Of a stretch of 64,000 nt of DNA, positions 15,417 to 23,684 are shown piece after piece. A program made the position numbers and the translations under genes. Below the pieces are notes generated by a model. The model worked only from the letters and a program-made list of their open reading frames with translations. It had not been told where the DNA came from and searched no databases. The stretch comes from Tahibacter amnicola. Its GTDB lineage: Bacteria > Pseudomonadota > Gammaproteobacteria > Xanthomonadales > Rhodanobacteraceae. How positions within the stretch are numbered: the first letter of the stretch is position 1; each line of letters opens with the position of its first letter. Where the stretch lies: contig NZ_CP104694.1 of assembly GCF_025398735.1 (NCBI RefSeq), positions 1,389,001 through 1,453,000 of the forward strand, written 5' to 3'.

Positions 15417-16742
15417 TCACAGTGCGGCGAAGGCGTCCCGGGTGAGATTCTCCGGATCGCCGCCGGTGCACACGACATCGTCTTCGATGCGCACTCCGCC
15501 GTACTGGCGGAAGTGATCGACCTTCTCCCAGTTCACATCCGCGGCGACATCGCGGGACTTGAGCTCGGCCAGCAGCATGTCGATGAAATAGATGCCGGGC
15601 TCGATCGTCATCACCTGGTTGGCGTCGATCGTGCGGGTCAGGCGCAGGTACGGATGGCCCGGTGGCCTGGGAATCGTCCCGCCGGTGTCGCTCTGCTGGA
15701 ATCCGCCGATGTCATGGACCTGCAGGCCGATGTAGTGGCCCAGGCCGTGCGGGAAGAAGGTGTTGGTGACGCCGGATTCGACGGCGCTCTCGGGGCTCAT
15801 CCGGATAAATCCCTGGTCGCGCAGGATGCCGCCGAGCACGTGGTGCGCGTGGACGTGCAGGTCCGGGTAATTAAGGCCCTTGCGTACTTTGCTGCAGAAT
15901 CCACGTTGTGCTTCGTCTACCGCGTCGATGAGCGCTTGGAACTCACCTGCATGGGCCGCCGCGTAGGTCCGGGTGATGTCGCAGGCGTAGCCGTGAAAGC
16001 TCGCTCCCGCGTCGATCAGGAAAGAATGCGACTGTGCGGGCGGGTTGCGGTCAAGGCTCATGTAGTGCAGCACGGCGCCGTGCTCGTTCAGGCCGATGAT
16101 GTTGCCGTAGGGCAGTTCGTTCTCGGTCTCGTGGGCGGCCGCGAGATAGGCCATGTGGATACCGTACTCGGACTCGCCCGCGCGAAAGGCCGCTTCCGCC
16201 GCCCGATGCGCACGCACGCCGAGCTTGGACGCCACCCGCATCATGGCCAGCTCGTAGTCGGTTTTCCAGGCGCGCTGGTAATGCAGGTAGTTGACCACCG
16301 CTTCCGGATTGTTGGGCACATGGCTGCCCAGCGCGGACGGCGGTTCCCCGATGATCGCGCAGCGCGCAGGATCTGCCGGCAGGTGGCGCGTGGCGTCCGC
16401 GGCGTCGCGGATGATGGTGATGTCGACGTGCGAAACCCAGTAGCCGGCGGGCGCTTCCGGCACCACGTGCCAGTAGTCATGAGGCTGCAGGTAGATCAGC
16501 TGCGGCCGCTTGCCGGGTGTGATCACCAGCCAGGAGCCGGGCGCCTTGGTGATCGGCAGCCAATGCTTGAAATGCGGATTGACCTGGAACGGGTAGGGCA
16601 TGTCGTCCAGGAACTGATAGTGCGCGTTGCCGGCGGGAATCAGCAGGTGATCGTAGCCGCCGCGTTCCAGCGCGGTGGCCGCGTGCCGGCAAAGCGTGGC
16701 GAGGTGTTCCGGATAGAGCTGGCCGAGCAGGGCAGTGGGCAT
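15417..16742 (-). CDS. pepQ: Xaa-Pro dipeptidase PepQ
   Basis: Prolidase that splits dipeptides with C-terminal proline; a cytosolic M24 metallopeptidase of 441 residues. The N-terminal domain has LLIPAGNAHYQFLDDMPYPF, typical of gammaproteobacterial PepQ. Metal ligands appear as FLIDAGASFHGYACDITRT, FFPHGLGHYIGLQVHD, MTIEPGIYF and GGVRIEDDVV. ATG 16742 is preceded by GGAG at a seven-base spacing; the frame remains open further upstream without similarity. With pepP it gives the cell two proline-directed peptidases in the same region, fitting growth on peptides (see the POT transporter). Confidence 0.95.
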   Translation of the reverse strand: MPTALLGQLYPEHLATLCRHAATALERGGYDHLLIPAGNAHYQFLDDMPYPFQVNPHFKHWLPITKAPGSWLVITPGKRPQLIYLQPHDYWHVVPEAPAGYWVSHVDITIIRDAADATRHLPADPARCAIIGEPPSALGSHVPNNPEAVVNYLHYQRAWKTDYELAMMRVASKLGVRAHRAAEAAFRAGESEYGIHMAYLAAAHETENELPYGNIIGLNEHGAVLHYMSLDRNPPAQSHSFLIDAGASFHGYACDITRTYAAAHAGEFQALIDAVDEAQRGFCSKVRKGLNYPDLHVHAHHVLGGILRDQGFIRMSPESAVESGVTNTFFPHGLGHYIGLQVHDIGGFQQSDTGGTIPRPPGHPYLRLTRTIDANQVMTIEPGIYFIDMLLAELKSRDVAADVNWEKVDHFRQYGGVRIEDDVVCTGGDPENLTRDAFAAL

Positions 16743-16912
16743 GGGGACACTCCGATGTTCCAGCGGACATTGTGCCAAGGCGCCGCCATTGACGCGACCG
16801 CCGTCACACCCTGAGCAATTCGCGGCGGTCGGTGTGTCGGTTTGCACGGTACTCGTTCGTACAAGGCAATACGGTTACGAACGTTGACGGCCAACGCCGC
16901 GAGGAGACGGAA

Positions 16913-18670
16913 ATGGCTTTGAAATGGGGGCTTTTCGCATTGACCGCACTCAGCGGTTGCCATGCCTGGGCCGCTGCGCCGTTTGTCGCGCCGGCGGTAC
17001 CATCTGGCAGCATACAAGTCATGTTGTGTCCCACCGAGGTCGCAACGCCGGGGTCGACCCGTCTGGTAACCTTCGGACTGCCGCTGCCGCGCGGCTCGCT
17101 GACCAGCACACAGCTCGATACGGTGCGCCTCCTCAAAGGCGCCAACGAAGTGGCGATCTTCGTGGACCAGCTGACGCCCTGGCGCCACCGGACGAACGCC
17201 GCGCTCGACGGCACCTCGGTACGTGTCGCCCGCGTGCAGCTGAACTACAGTTTCGCCGGCACCGCCTGCGAACCGGTGACAGTGAGCTGGGGCGGCCCAC
17301 CGCGTACGCAGACGCGGCCCATGCTGGTAACGCCGCGGACTGGCTGGCACACGGTCACTACGGGCACCTTCGTCAGTGCTGATGCGGTCGAGGAACCGGA
17401 TGTCTACGCGGTGCTGCCGAAGGAGTGGCTGGCCAACGGCGTGCTCAAGGGAGTCCGCAATGTGCCGTTCGATGCATCGGTGCCGCTGACGCGCGAGAAC
17501 CCCGCCACGATGGACGCCACGCAGCACTGGCCGGGTTACACCGAGCTCGATCACGCCCAGAAGAATAACTTCTTCAGCATGATCAACGAAGACGATCCGG
17601 CAGTCACCACCTTGTGCGAGTACAAGACGGATTTCGATCCCTGGCTTTACGATCGTTCGTCCACGATGTACGCGCTGTACTTCCGCAGCGGCAGCTTCAA
17701 GGCGCTACGCGAGGCGGTTCGGGCATCCGACTTCTACCTGGATCACATCAACGCTTCCGGCTATTTCACGCTCAAGAACGGTGATGCGAAGTACGTTTAC
17801 GCGGAGAACCTTGCGTACACGATCTGGGCGACAGGTGACACCAGCCTCTCGCCAAAACTGAACGCCATGCTTGGGGCGCTCGACAATTTCAACCACGTGC
17901 TGCCGACTGACCCCGGTCGCATGTGGACCGAGCGTCACGCCGCGTTCAAGCTGCTGTCGAATGTGATCGCCTATGAGCTGAACGGCGGCAGCGCCCAGCG
18001 CGACAAGGTGAACGCCATCATCACGCAACTGGAGCGTCACCAGAACGGGGCGGACGGGACCATTCCGCAGCCAGCCGGGTATGTCGACGGCGCGTTCTAT
18101 CATCTGGGCAGCCAGCACGACAATGACTGGGCGGCGGGATCCTACGGCGCGTCCAGCTGGATGAGCGTGCTGCTGACGGATGCCCTGTTGCGCGCTTACC
18201 TGACAGCCGAGGACAACACCACTGCCGTGATACTGCGCCGCCTCGGCAACTTCCTCCGGGCCAGTGTCATCACCACCACGGCACACAGCTACGACACCTA
18301 TAGCGGCCCACTCGCATCGCCACGCTACGGTGTGCTAAGCAACGGTGCCACCGGCAGGGTCTACGCGGACGATGTCGAGCACGGACTGGATGTTGCGACA
18401 GGGCTGGCCTGGTCCGCCTACTTCGCGGACCTGACGGGGCAATCCGCGCTGGCTGACCAATTCCGCGATACGGCGGAAGACCTGTACTTCACCTACGACA
18501 CCAGCGTGAATCATTGGGTCCGTCCGGATGGCCCGGCATCGGGCGTAACGGCGTTCCGCGTCTCGCCCTGGCGCAAGTATGGCTGGGAGCATCGCGTATC
18601 TGTCGGCTTCGCCTGGGCAATGGGCGCCGGCGGTGCCAGCGAAACGATTTTCGCCAACGGCTTCCAGTAA
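16913..18670 (+). CDS. Secreted protein with six-hairpin-like body and IFxNGFQ tail
   Basis: A 585-residue exported protein. GAGGAG stands six bases before ATG 16913. The N-terminus MALKWGLFALTALSGCHAWA is a signal peptide, with an ambiguous lipobox (LSGC) or a signal-peptidase-I site after AWA. Residues about 30-160 look like a beta domain; the rest has alternating helices with aromatic pairs such as FYHLGSQHDNDWAAGSYG and repeating ENLAYTIWATGD-type helical motifs, reminiscent of alpha/alpha-toroid carbohydrate-active enzymes, although no catalytic site was identified. It ends in ETIFANGFQ, nearly identical to the end of the gene at 60020-61753. Function unknown. Confidence 0.75.
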   Translation: MALKWGLFALTALSGCHAWAAAPFVAPAVPSGSIQVMLCPTEVATPGSTRLVTFGLPLPRGSLTSTQLDTVRLLKGANEVAIFVDQLTPWRHRTNAALDGTSVRVARVQLNYSFAGTACEPVTVSWGGPPRTQTRPMLVTPRTGWHTVTTGTFVSADAVEEPDVYAVLPKEWLANGVLKGVRNVPFDASVPLTRENPATMDATQHWPGYTELDHAQKNNFFSMINEDDPAVTTLCEYKTDFDPWLYDRSSTMYALYFRSGSFKALREAVRASDFYLDHINASGYFTLKNGDAKYVYAENLAYTIWATGDTSLSPKLNAMLGALDNFNHVLPTDPGRMWTERHAAFKLLSNVIAYELNGGSAQRDKVNAIITQLERHQNGADGTIPQPAGYVDGAFYHLGSQHDNDWAAGSYGASSWMSVLLTDALLRAYLTAEDNTTAVILRRLGNFLRASVITTTAHSYDTYSGPLASPRYGVLSNGATGRVYADDVEHGLDVATGLAWSAYFADLTGQSALADQFRDTAEDLYFTYDTSVNHWVRPDGPASGVTAFRVSPWRKYGWEHRVSVGFAWAMGAGGASETIFANGFQ

Positions 18671-18697
18671 CCGCCTGTCAGCCTTCTGCACGCCAAC

Positions 18698-18734
18698 ACC
18701 GAAGGACACACCGGCTCACGGTGTGTCCTTCGGT
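18698..18734. terminator. Strong 16-bp hairpin after the secreted-protein gene
   Basis: A perfect 16-bp inverted repeat (left arm 18698-18713, ACCGAAGGACACACCG; right arm 18719-18734) with loop GCTCA lies 28 bp after the stop codon. It is the most stable hairpin noticed in the window and very likely a terminator, although no T-run follows it. Confidence 0.75.
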
Positions 18735-19030
18735 ATCTGTGGATAATGTATCTATTGCCACGTGGTCCTGGCGCCCGCCGGGACCGCGGCGGCCACGCGG
18801 CTTTGCGATCAAGCAAGACTGGCCTGCCGTTTTTGCCATTTCCGCCGCTGTCGCACGGGCAGCCCCCATGGAGTGTGCTAAGGTGGTCCGTCACCGATCT
18901 GGTGAAGGTATGTTGCTGATTTTGATAGCAGAGTTGGCGTGCCCGGCGATCCGGAAACGGCTCGGGCGATCAACAGCGCAGCGGGTAGTGGGGCCGCAAC
19001 GGCGGCCAGTGGCGGGCACCGGAGGCAGGC
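18735..19030. other. Intergenic region with no recognised gene
   Basis: About 295 bp between the hairpin and the propeller-like gene. Open frames cross it but lack a ribosome-binding site or any family resemblance. It presumably carries the promoter for the two-gene unit that follows. No convincing -35/-10 pair was identified. Confidence 0.4.
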
Positions 19031-20011
19031 ATGTTCTCGAAGGGTAATCAGGCGATGGCGACGGGCATGTGGCAGCAGATCGCGCAGCTGACGATGGGAT
19101 TTGAAGTCAACTCGATCGCCATGCATCCCGATGGCAGCCGGCTGGCAGCGGGCGGTTTCACCCATCCCGGCATCGCGTTCTGCGATGTCGGCGCCGGCAA
19201 GGTGTCGCGCGAACAGAGCCTGACGGTGCCGCGCGTCGGCTACGGCGCGATCGCCTGGAGCCCCGTCACGCCGGGCGGGCTCGACTATGTGGCTGCGCTG
19301 GAAACCTCCGGCACGGCGCTGCGCGTGTTTAACGGCAAGAGCTTCGATCTGGCGCATCAGCTGGAATTTGGTGACCTCGGGGCCGCCGAAGTGGTCGCGT
19401 TCAACGCGGACGGCAGCCGGCTGGTGGCTGCCTGTTCGCAGCTGATTGGCGCGTATCGTCCAGAGACCGCCATCTACGACACTGCCACGTGGCGCCCGGT
19501 GAGCTTTGACAGCGGCCTGAACGCCGCCCATGGCGGATGGTTCCAGGGCTCCGCCCTGGTGCTGGGCTACGAGCGACGCCGGGACGGTGCGACGCACCTG
19601 CTCAGTGTCGATGCCAATGACCCGGCAGTCCGGCGCGACCTCCTGGTGGCTGGCGATGGACGCACCCAGCACAAGCTCGCGGTGCACGCGACGGCAGGCC
19701 TTGCCGCCGTGGCCACGCACCACGGCAGCGAGACGACGATTTGCCTGGTCGACCTGGCCCAGCAGCGCATCACGCAGACATTCGCGATTCCGCGCTATAT
19801 CTGCCGTTCGGTGTGCTTCGTGCCGTCGCTCGGCTGCCTGTTGCTGCTGCTGACCAATGCCGAGCAACGTACCGCCAAGCTGCTCGACTACACCACGGGC
19901 AGCTTCTTCGATATCGAAGGTGCCGACGGCGTGAGCGGAATCGGTGCAACGGCTGATGGCCGGCGTTTCGCCGTGGCCAGCGAGCGCTCGCTGCGCGTCT
20001 TCGCGGTCTGA
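19031..20011 (+). CDS. Cytosolic WD40-like beta-propeller protein
   Basis: A 326-residue protein without signal peptide. GGAGG sits five bases before ATG 19031. It contains several propeller-blade-like repeats, for example VNSIAMHPDGSRLAAGGF, VVAFNADGSRLVAACS and GIGATADGRRFAVASERSL, each with the pattern of a WD40/YncE-type blade. It probably folds as a propeller used for protein binding; no enzyme site is visible. The next gene, a lipase-like protein, begins 14 bp later, so the pair is likely one operon. A partner or immunity role is speculation. Confidence 0.75.
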   Translation: MFSKGNQAMATGMWQQIAQLTMGFEVNSIAMHPDGSRLAAGGFTHPGIAFCDVGAGKVSREQSLTVPRVGYGAIAWSPVTPGGLDYVAALETSGTALRVFNGKSFDLAHQLEFGDLGAAEVVAFNADGSRLVAACSQLIGAYRPETAIYDTATWRPVSFDSGLNAAHGGWFQGSALVLGYERRRDGATHLLSVDANDPAVRRDLLVAGDGRTQHKLAVHATAGLAAVATHHGSETTICLVDLAQQRITQTFAIPRYICRSVCFVPSLGCLLLLLTNAEQRTAKLLDYTTGSFFDIEGADGVSGIGATADGRRFAVASERSLRVFAV

Positions 20012-20024
20012 GGAGACGACGGCC

Positions 20025-21257
20025 ATGCCCTCGGTCAAGGATCTCTACGACGCCACCGCGAACAGTTATCTCGACTACGCCGGCAAGCCCACGACACCGC
20101 CGCCGGGCTATCGCGACCTGCGTATCCCCGTCGAAAGCGACAACAATCACAGTGCCGTGGCGTACTACAACGACAAGGAAGGCGATCTCATCATCGCTCA
20201 CCGCGGCAGTGTCGGCATTCCGCTGATCTCCTACGACTGGCGCGTCACGGATCTCAAGATCGCCTTCTCCGACAGCAACACACCGGCCGACGATGACGCC
20301 GTGCGCTTCACCGAGCGCACGATGAGAACGCTGCGTGACGAAGGCCTTCCGGTCAATCACGTCTACCAGACCGGTCATTCCAAGGGCGGTCACGAAGCGC
20401 AGGTGGCCAGCGCCAAGCTGGTGGACCAATACAAGGGCCAGCTGCCCGTCGACTGCGTGACCTTCAATGCGCCTGGCATCCGCGACGTCAACCGCACGCC
20501 GGGGATGGACTACAAGCACACCAACCTGCGTGTCGAGGGCTTCATTTTCGACGATCCGGTCAGTGGCGCGGGCGGCAAGCCGCTGGGGCATACGCTGGAC
20601 GTGAAGTCGGGCCCCACGGTGCTGCTGCCATTTCAGGCGCATACGATGGATTCGGTCGACGTCTCGCTGCGCCGGTATCCGGACCTGGCCAAATCGGAAG
20701 CGGACGACCTGAACACCGCCGTGCGTGCCACCCGGCAGGTCGACGAAGTGCTGGCGATCATGCCGCAGGTGCAGGAGCGCCGGCAGCAGGCCGAAAAAGC
20801 ACTGGCGCGGGAGCACGGTGCTGGTCAGGCCCCGCCAGTCGCATCGCCGGAAACGCTGGCCAGCGACATCCAGGTCACGCGGGCCACCCCGATGAGTGCG
20901 GCCGAGCAGGCCGAAGTCGACCGTCGTATCGATGGCCTGGCCAAGCTCGAGAATTCCGGCGGAACCAGCTACACATTTTATAGCAACGCCCGTGAGGCGA
21001 TCGCGCAGAACGGCGGTGACCCGCGTAAGGTCGACTGGCGTGCCGTCGAAACCGAAACGATCCGCCAGTCCATCGGTGAGAACGGACAGTCCCCCGAAAG
21101 CGTGCGCGCGGTGCTGGCGGAGCGCAGCCCCGGCGCAGTCACCCCGGTGCAGCAGCAGTCGGTGGCCGACCGCGTGCAAATGAGTGCGATGGACCTGCAG
21201 GCCGGTTACGAGCGTGGTCGATCGCAGCCAGGTAACGATCTGAAGTCCGGTATGTGA
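20025..21257 (+). CDS. Lipase-like alpha/beta hydrolase with unknown C-terminal region
   Basis: A 410-residue protein without signal peptide; GAGGAG lies upstream of ATG 20025. Residues about 1-225 resemble class 3/Mbeg1-like (DUF2974-type) lipases: an oxyanion-type segment DLIIAHRGS, the nucleophile elbow VYQTGHSKGGHEA (Ser in GHSKG), VDCVTFNAPGI, and a likely catalytic His in FQAHTMDSV. Residues about 240-410 are hydrophilic and helical (VRATRQVDEVLAIMPQVQER and AVETETIRQSIGENGQSPES) and not recognised. The lack of a Sec signal plus a polar tail would suit a lipase effector delivered by a contact system, or an intracellular enzyme; neither is shown. Confidence 0.75.
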   Translation: MPSVKDLYDATANSYLDYAGKPTTPPPGYRDLRIPVESDNNHSAVAYYNDKEGDLIIAHRGSVGIPLISYDWRVTDLKIAFSDSNTPADDDAVRFTERTMRTLRDEGLPVNHVYQTGHSKGGHEAQVASAKLVDQYKGQLPVDCVTFNAPGIRDVNRTPGMDYKHTNLRVEGFIFDDPVSGAGGKPLGHTLDVKSGPTVLLPFQAHTMDSVDVSLRRYPDLAKSEADDLNTAVRATRQVDEVLAIMPQVQERRQQAEKALAREHGAGQAPPVASPETLASDIQVTRATPMSAAEQAEVDRRIDGLAKLENSGGTSYTFYSNAREAIAQNGGDPRKVDWRAVETETIRQSIGENGQSPESVRAVLAERSPGAVTPVQQQSVADRVQMSAMDLQAGYERGRSQPGNDLKSGM

Positions 21258-21262
21258 GATGG

Positions 21263-21285
21263 CCGCTCCGGGGGCACCGGGGCGG
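21263..21285. terminator. Hairpin between lipase-like gene and avtA
   Basis: CCGCTCCGG pairs with CCGGGGCGG (one G-U) around a five-base loop, followed by TTT on the plus strand. It lies between convergent stops and probably terminates the lipase operon. Confidence 0.5.
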
Positions 21286-21287
21286 TT

Positions 21288-22568
21288 TCAGGCTACCTGC
21301 GCCTGCGGTGTTTCATCGTAGGCGGCCCGGATCACACCGGCGAGGCGACGCACCCCTTCATCGAGATCCGCATCGCTCGCGGTCAGGCTGACGCGCAGGC
21401 ATTCTCGCGCGTGACGCCACTGGCCGCGCAGCCCGACGAAGAAGAACGAACCGGGTACCACGAAGACGTGGGCCGCTTTCGCGCGGGCATAGAGCGTGAG
21501 ATCGTCGATGGGAAGGTCTTCCAGCCAGAGCCATCCGAACAGCCCGCCGTCCGTGCTGTGCAGACGCCACGGCAGGCCATCCAGGTGTTCGCGCAGCAGC
21601 GCCTGCAGGCGCTGGGCCTTCGCCGCGTACAGGGGGCCCACGACCGTGCGGCAGACCGCATCGAGGCTGCCGTCGTGGATCGCCTGCGCCACGAGCGCCT
21701 GTCCCAGCCGCGGTGCATGGATGTTCATGTTCGACAGGAAGCTGAGCGCTGCCTCGATAACGGCCTCGTCGGCCACTGCCACGCCGATGCGCGCACCCGG
21801 CAGGCCGGCCTTGGAAAAGCTCATGCAATGCACGACATGGCTGTCAAACAACGGCCGCATGGCCACGCGGTTGAGCGCCGGATACGGCAGGCCATAGGCC
21901 GAGTCGACGATCAGCGGCACCTGTGCCTGGGCTGCGCGCCCGGCCAGTTGTTCCAGCGCCGCGTCGGGAATGACCATCCCCGTCGGGTTTCCGGGACGCG
22001 AGATCAGCAGCGCGCCCACGTCCTCGCCAATGACAAGGTCGTGCGGATCGATGCGGTAGCGGAACGTATGCGCGCCATCCGTTTCGACGGCAGGACGCGT
22101 GGAGGCCAGTGTGTCGGCGTCCAGCGTCACGCCCTCGTAGCCGGTGTACTCGGGCGACATCGGCAGCAGTACGCGACGACGGCTACCGTCGCTCATCGCG
22201 CCGGCGAACAGATTGATCAGGATGAAGAACAGCGTCTGGCTGCCCGGCGTGACCAGCAGATTGCGCGGGGAGATATTCCACCCGTAGCGCACATTCAGGT
22301 CGGCCGCGAGCGTATCGAGGAACGGGCCGTAGCCGCGGCTGGATCCATAGCGGCCGATGACCTCGCCGAATTCTGCCGACGGCAGGCGCCGGGCAATGCC
22401 ATGCCACAGTCGTTCAAGCTCGGGTACGACGAGCGGGTTGCCCGCGCTGAGATTGATCCATGGCCGTGCCGATGGCGCGGCGGTGGCCGTCTCGATGTCG
22501 CGCATGATCTCGCGCACGCCGGTCAGTCGCAGCATCTTCTGGCCCAGCGCCGACAGTGGGTATCGCAT
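21288..22568 (-). CDS. avtA: Valine--pyruvate aminotransferase
   Basis: A class I/II PLP aminotransferase that exchanges amino groups between valine and pyruvate in alanine and branched-chain amino-acid metabolism. The 426-residue length is typical. AvtA features include the start MRYPLSALGQKMLRLTGVRE, INLSAGNPLVVPE, LVTPGSQTLFFILINLFAG, LLISRPGNPTGMVI, the Schiff-base lysine in HCMSFSKAGLPGARIG, and the C-terminal substrate Arg region RVSLTAS. ATG 22568 fits the family N-terminus; the upstream extension is not conserved. It stands alone, divergent from a secreted hypothetical gene. Confidence 0.93.
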   Translation of the reverse strand: MRYPLSALGQKMLRLTGVREIMRDIETATAAPSARPWINLSAGNPLVVPELERLWHGIARRLPSAEFGEVIGRYGSSRGYGPFLDTLAADLNVRYGWNISPRNLLVTPGSQTLFFILINLFAGAMSDGSRRRVLLPMSPEYTGYEGVTLDADTLASTRPAVETDGAHTFRYRIDPHDLVIGEDVGALLISRPGNPTGMVIPDAALEQLAGRAAQAQVPLIVDSAYGLPYPALNRVAMRPLFDSHVVHCMSFSKAGLPGARIGVAVADEAVIEAALSFLSNMNIHAPRLGQALVAQAIHDGSLDAVCRTVVGPLYAAKAQRLQALLREHLDGLPWRLHSTDGGLFGWLWLEDLPIDDLTLYARAKAAHVFVVPGSFFFVGLRGQWRHARECLRVSLTASDADLDEGVRRLAGVIRAAYDETPQAQVA

Positions 22569-22858
22569 ATCCCGTACCTTTCGAAAACACGGCCGGATCG
22601 CGATGCGGCCACGACATCGTGCGGGGCCGGCCGGATGACAGGCGGCCGGCGCAGCGCAGCAGAAGGATGCCTGCACGTTAGCGGCGCCCGCCGGTTGCGT
22701 TCTTGCCGCCCTGCGGCGCCGGCGCGGGGCGAATGGTCATATTGGCAGCAAGATGCCGCATCCCCGCGCAGAGACGTCAGGTACACTCGCCGGCATTCCA
22801 CGCGAAAAATTCCGGCCGCGTATTGCAGCCGCTTTGGCGTGTGGAGCGGGAGAACCGG

Positions 22859-23680
22859 ATGGCAAGGCAATGGATGATGGCGTGCGTGCTCCTGGCAGCG
22901 GGTGGCATGGCGCAGGCGCGCGCTGAGCGCGAAGACGGATGGTCGATCGACGTGCCCGAGTGCGCCCGTCCGATCGAGCGCGTGCCCGGGCTGCCGCTGT
23001 ACGACGCCCAGGCGCGCGCCGAGTACGCGGTCAACCCGGCAGCGCAGATGAAGCCCGATTACAGCAACATGCCGGCGCATCTGAAAATCGACCTTGCACC
23101 GTGCTACGGCGACGACGGTGCTTTTGATGCCGCGCTGCGCATTCTCCCGGTCGATCCGTACCTGCGCATCATGGCTCCGGCTGATCGGGCGGATCCCTAC
23201 ATGGAGGAGGCGTTCAGCGACCTGCGGCACTGGATCCGGAACGCGGACCCGCATCCGGGTGACTGGCCCATGGTGCCATATCTGGATATGTCGCCAATGT
23301 ATACAGCTGGCCAGAAACGGCTGGCGTTCGGCGGTGGCCGCGGCAAGCGCGTAGTGACCCAGTTCGTCAACGATGTCGATTTCGCCCGGTCGCGGCAGAT
23401 CAGCTACGTATTCCAGGGGCTTAGCGCGGACAACCAGCACTTCGTCCTGCTCACCGTCCCGCTGACGGTGGAAGGCCTGGCCGAGCGTGACGCACAGACG
23501 CACCTGGATTTCACCATGGACGCCCTGGACCAGAACCTCGCGCTGCGCGACGAATATGGCAAGGCGATCGCGAAACATCTGCGCGAGAAGGCCGCATCCA
23601 TCCGTCCGGCGCTCGAGGAACTTGACCGCATTGTCATGGGGATCCGGCGCACCGCGCCGCCGTCGCGGCGCGCGCGCTAG
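22859..23680 (+). CDS. Hypothetical exported protein
   Basis: A 273-residue protein with an N-terminal signal peptide (ARQWMMACVLLAAGGMAQARA). The mature part is mixed alpha/beta with short motifs CARPIERVPGLPLYDAQARA, FGGGRGKRVVTQFVNDVDFA and a C-terminal amphipathic helix ending in many Arg residues. It contains only two Cys in the mature part. No family was recognised. It converges with the molybdenum hydroxylase operon, only four bases separating the stops, and is divergent from avtA across about 290 bp. Confidence 0.65.
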   Translation: MARQWMMACVLLAAGGMAQARAEREDGWSIDVPECARPIERVPGLPLYDAQARAEYAVNPAAQMKPDYSNMPAHLKIDLAPCYGDDGAFDAALRILPVDPYLRIMAPADRADPYMEEAFSDLRHWIRNADPHPGDWPMVPYLDMSPMYTAGQKRLAFGGGRGKRVVTQFVNDVDFARSRQISYVFQGLSADNQHFVLLTVPLTVEGLAERDAQTHLDFTMDALDQNLALRDEYGKAIAKHLREKAASIRPALEELDRIVMGIRRTAPPSRRAR

Positions 23681-23684
23681 GTAG

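Noticed and set aside
18514-19047. Open frame running over the secreted-protein end and the spacer
   Set aside because: It crosses the 16-bp terminator hairpin, has no ribosome-binding site and no recognisable sequence.
20025-21257. Type IV secretion effector (XVIPCD-type) assignment for the lipase-like protein
   Set aside because: The C-terminal region is polar but lacks the typical conserved motifs and Gln-rich ending of that domain, so only a generic effector possibility is kept.
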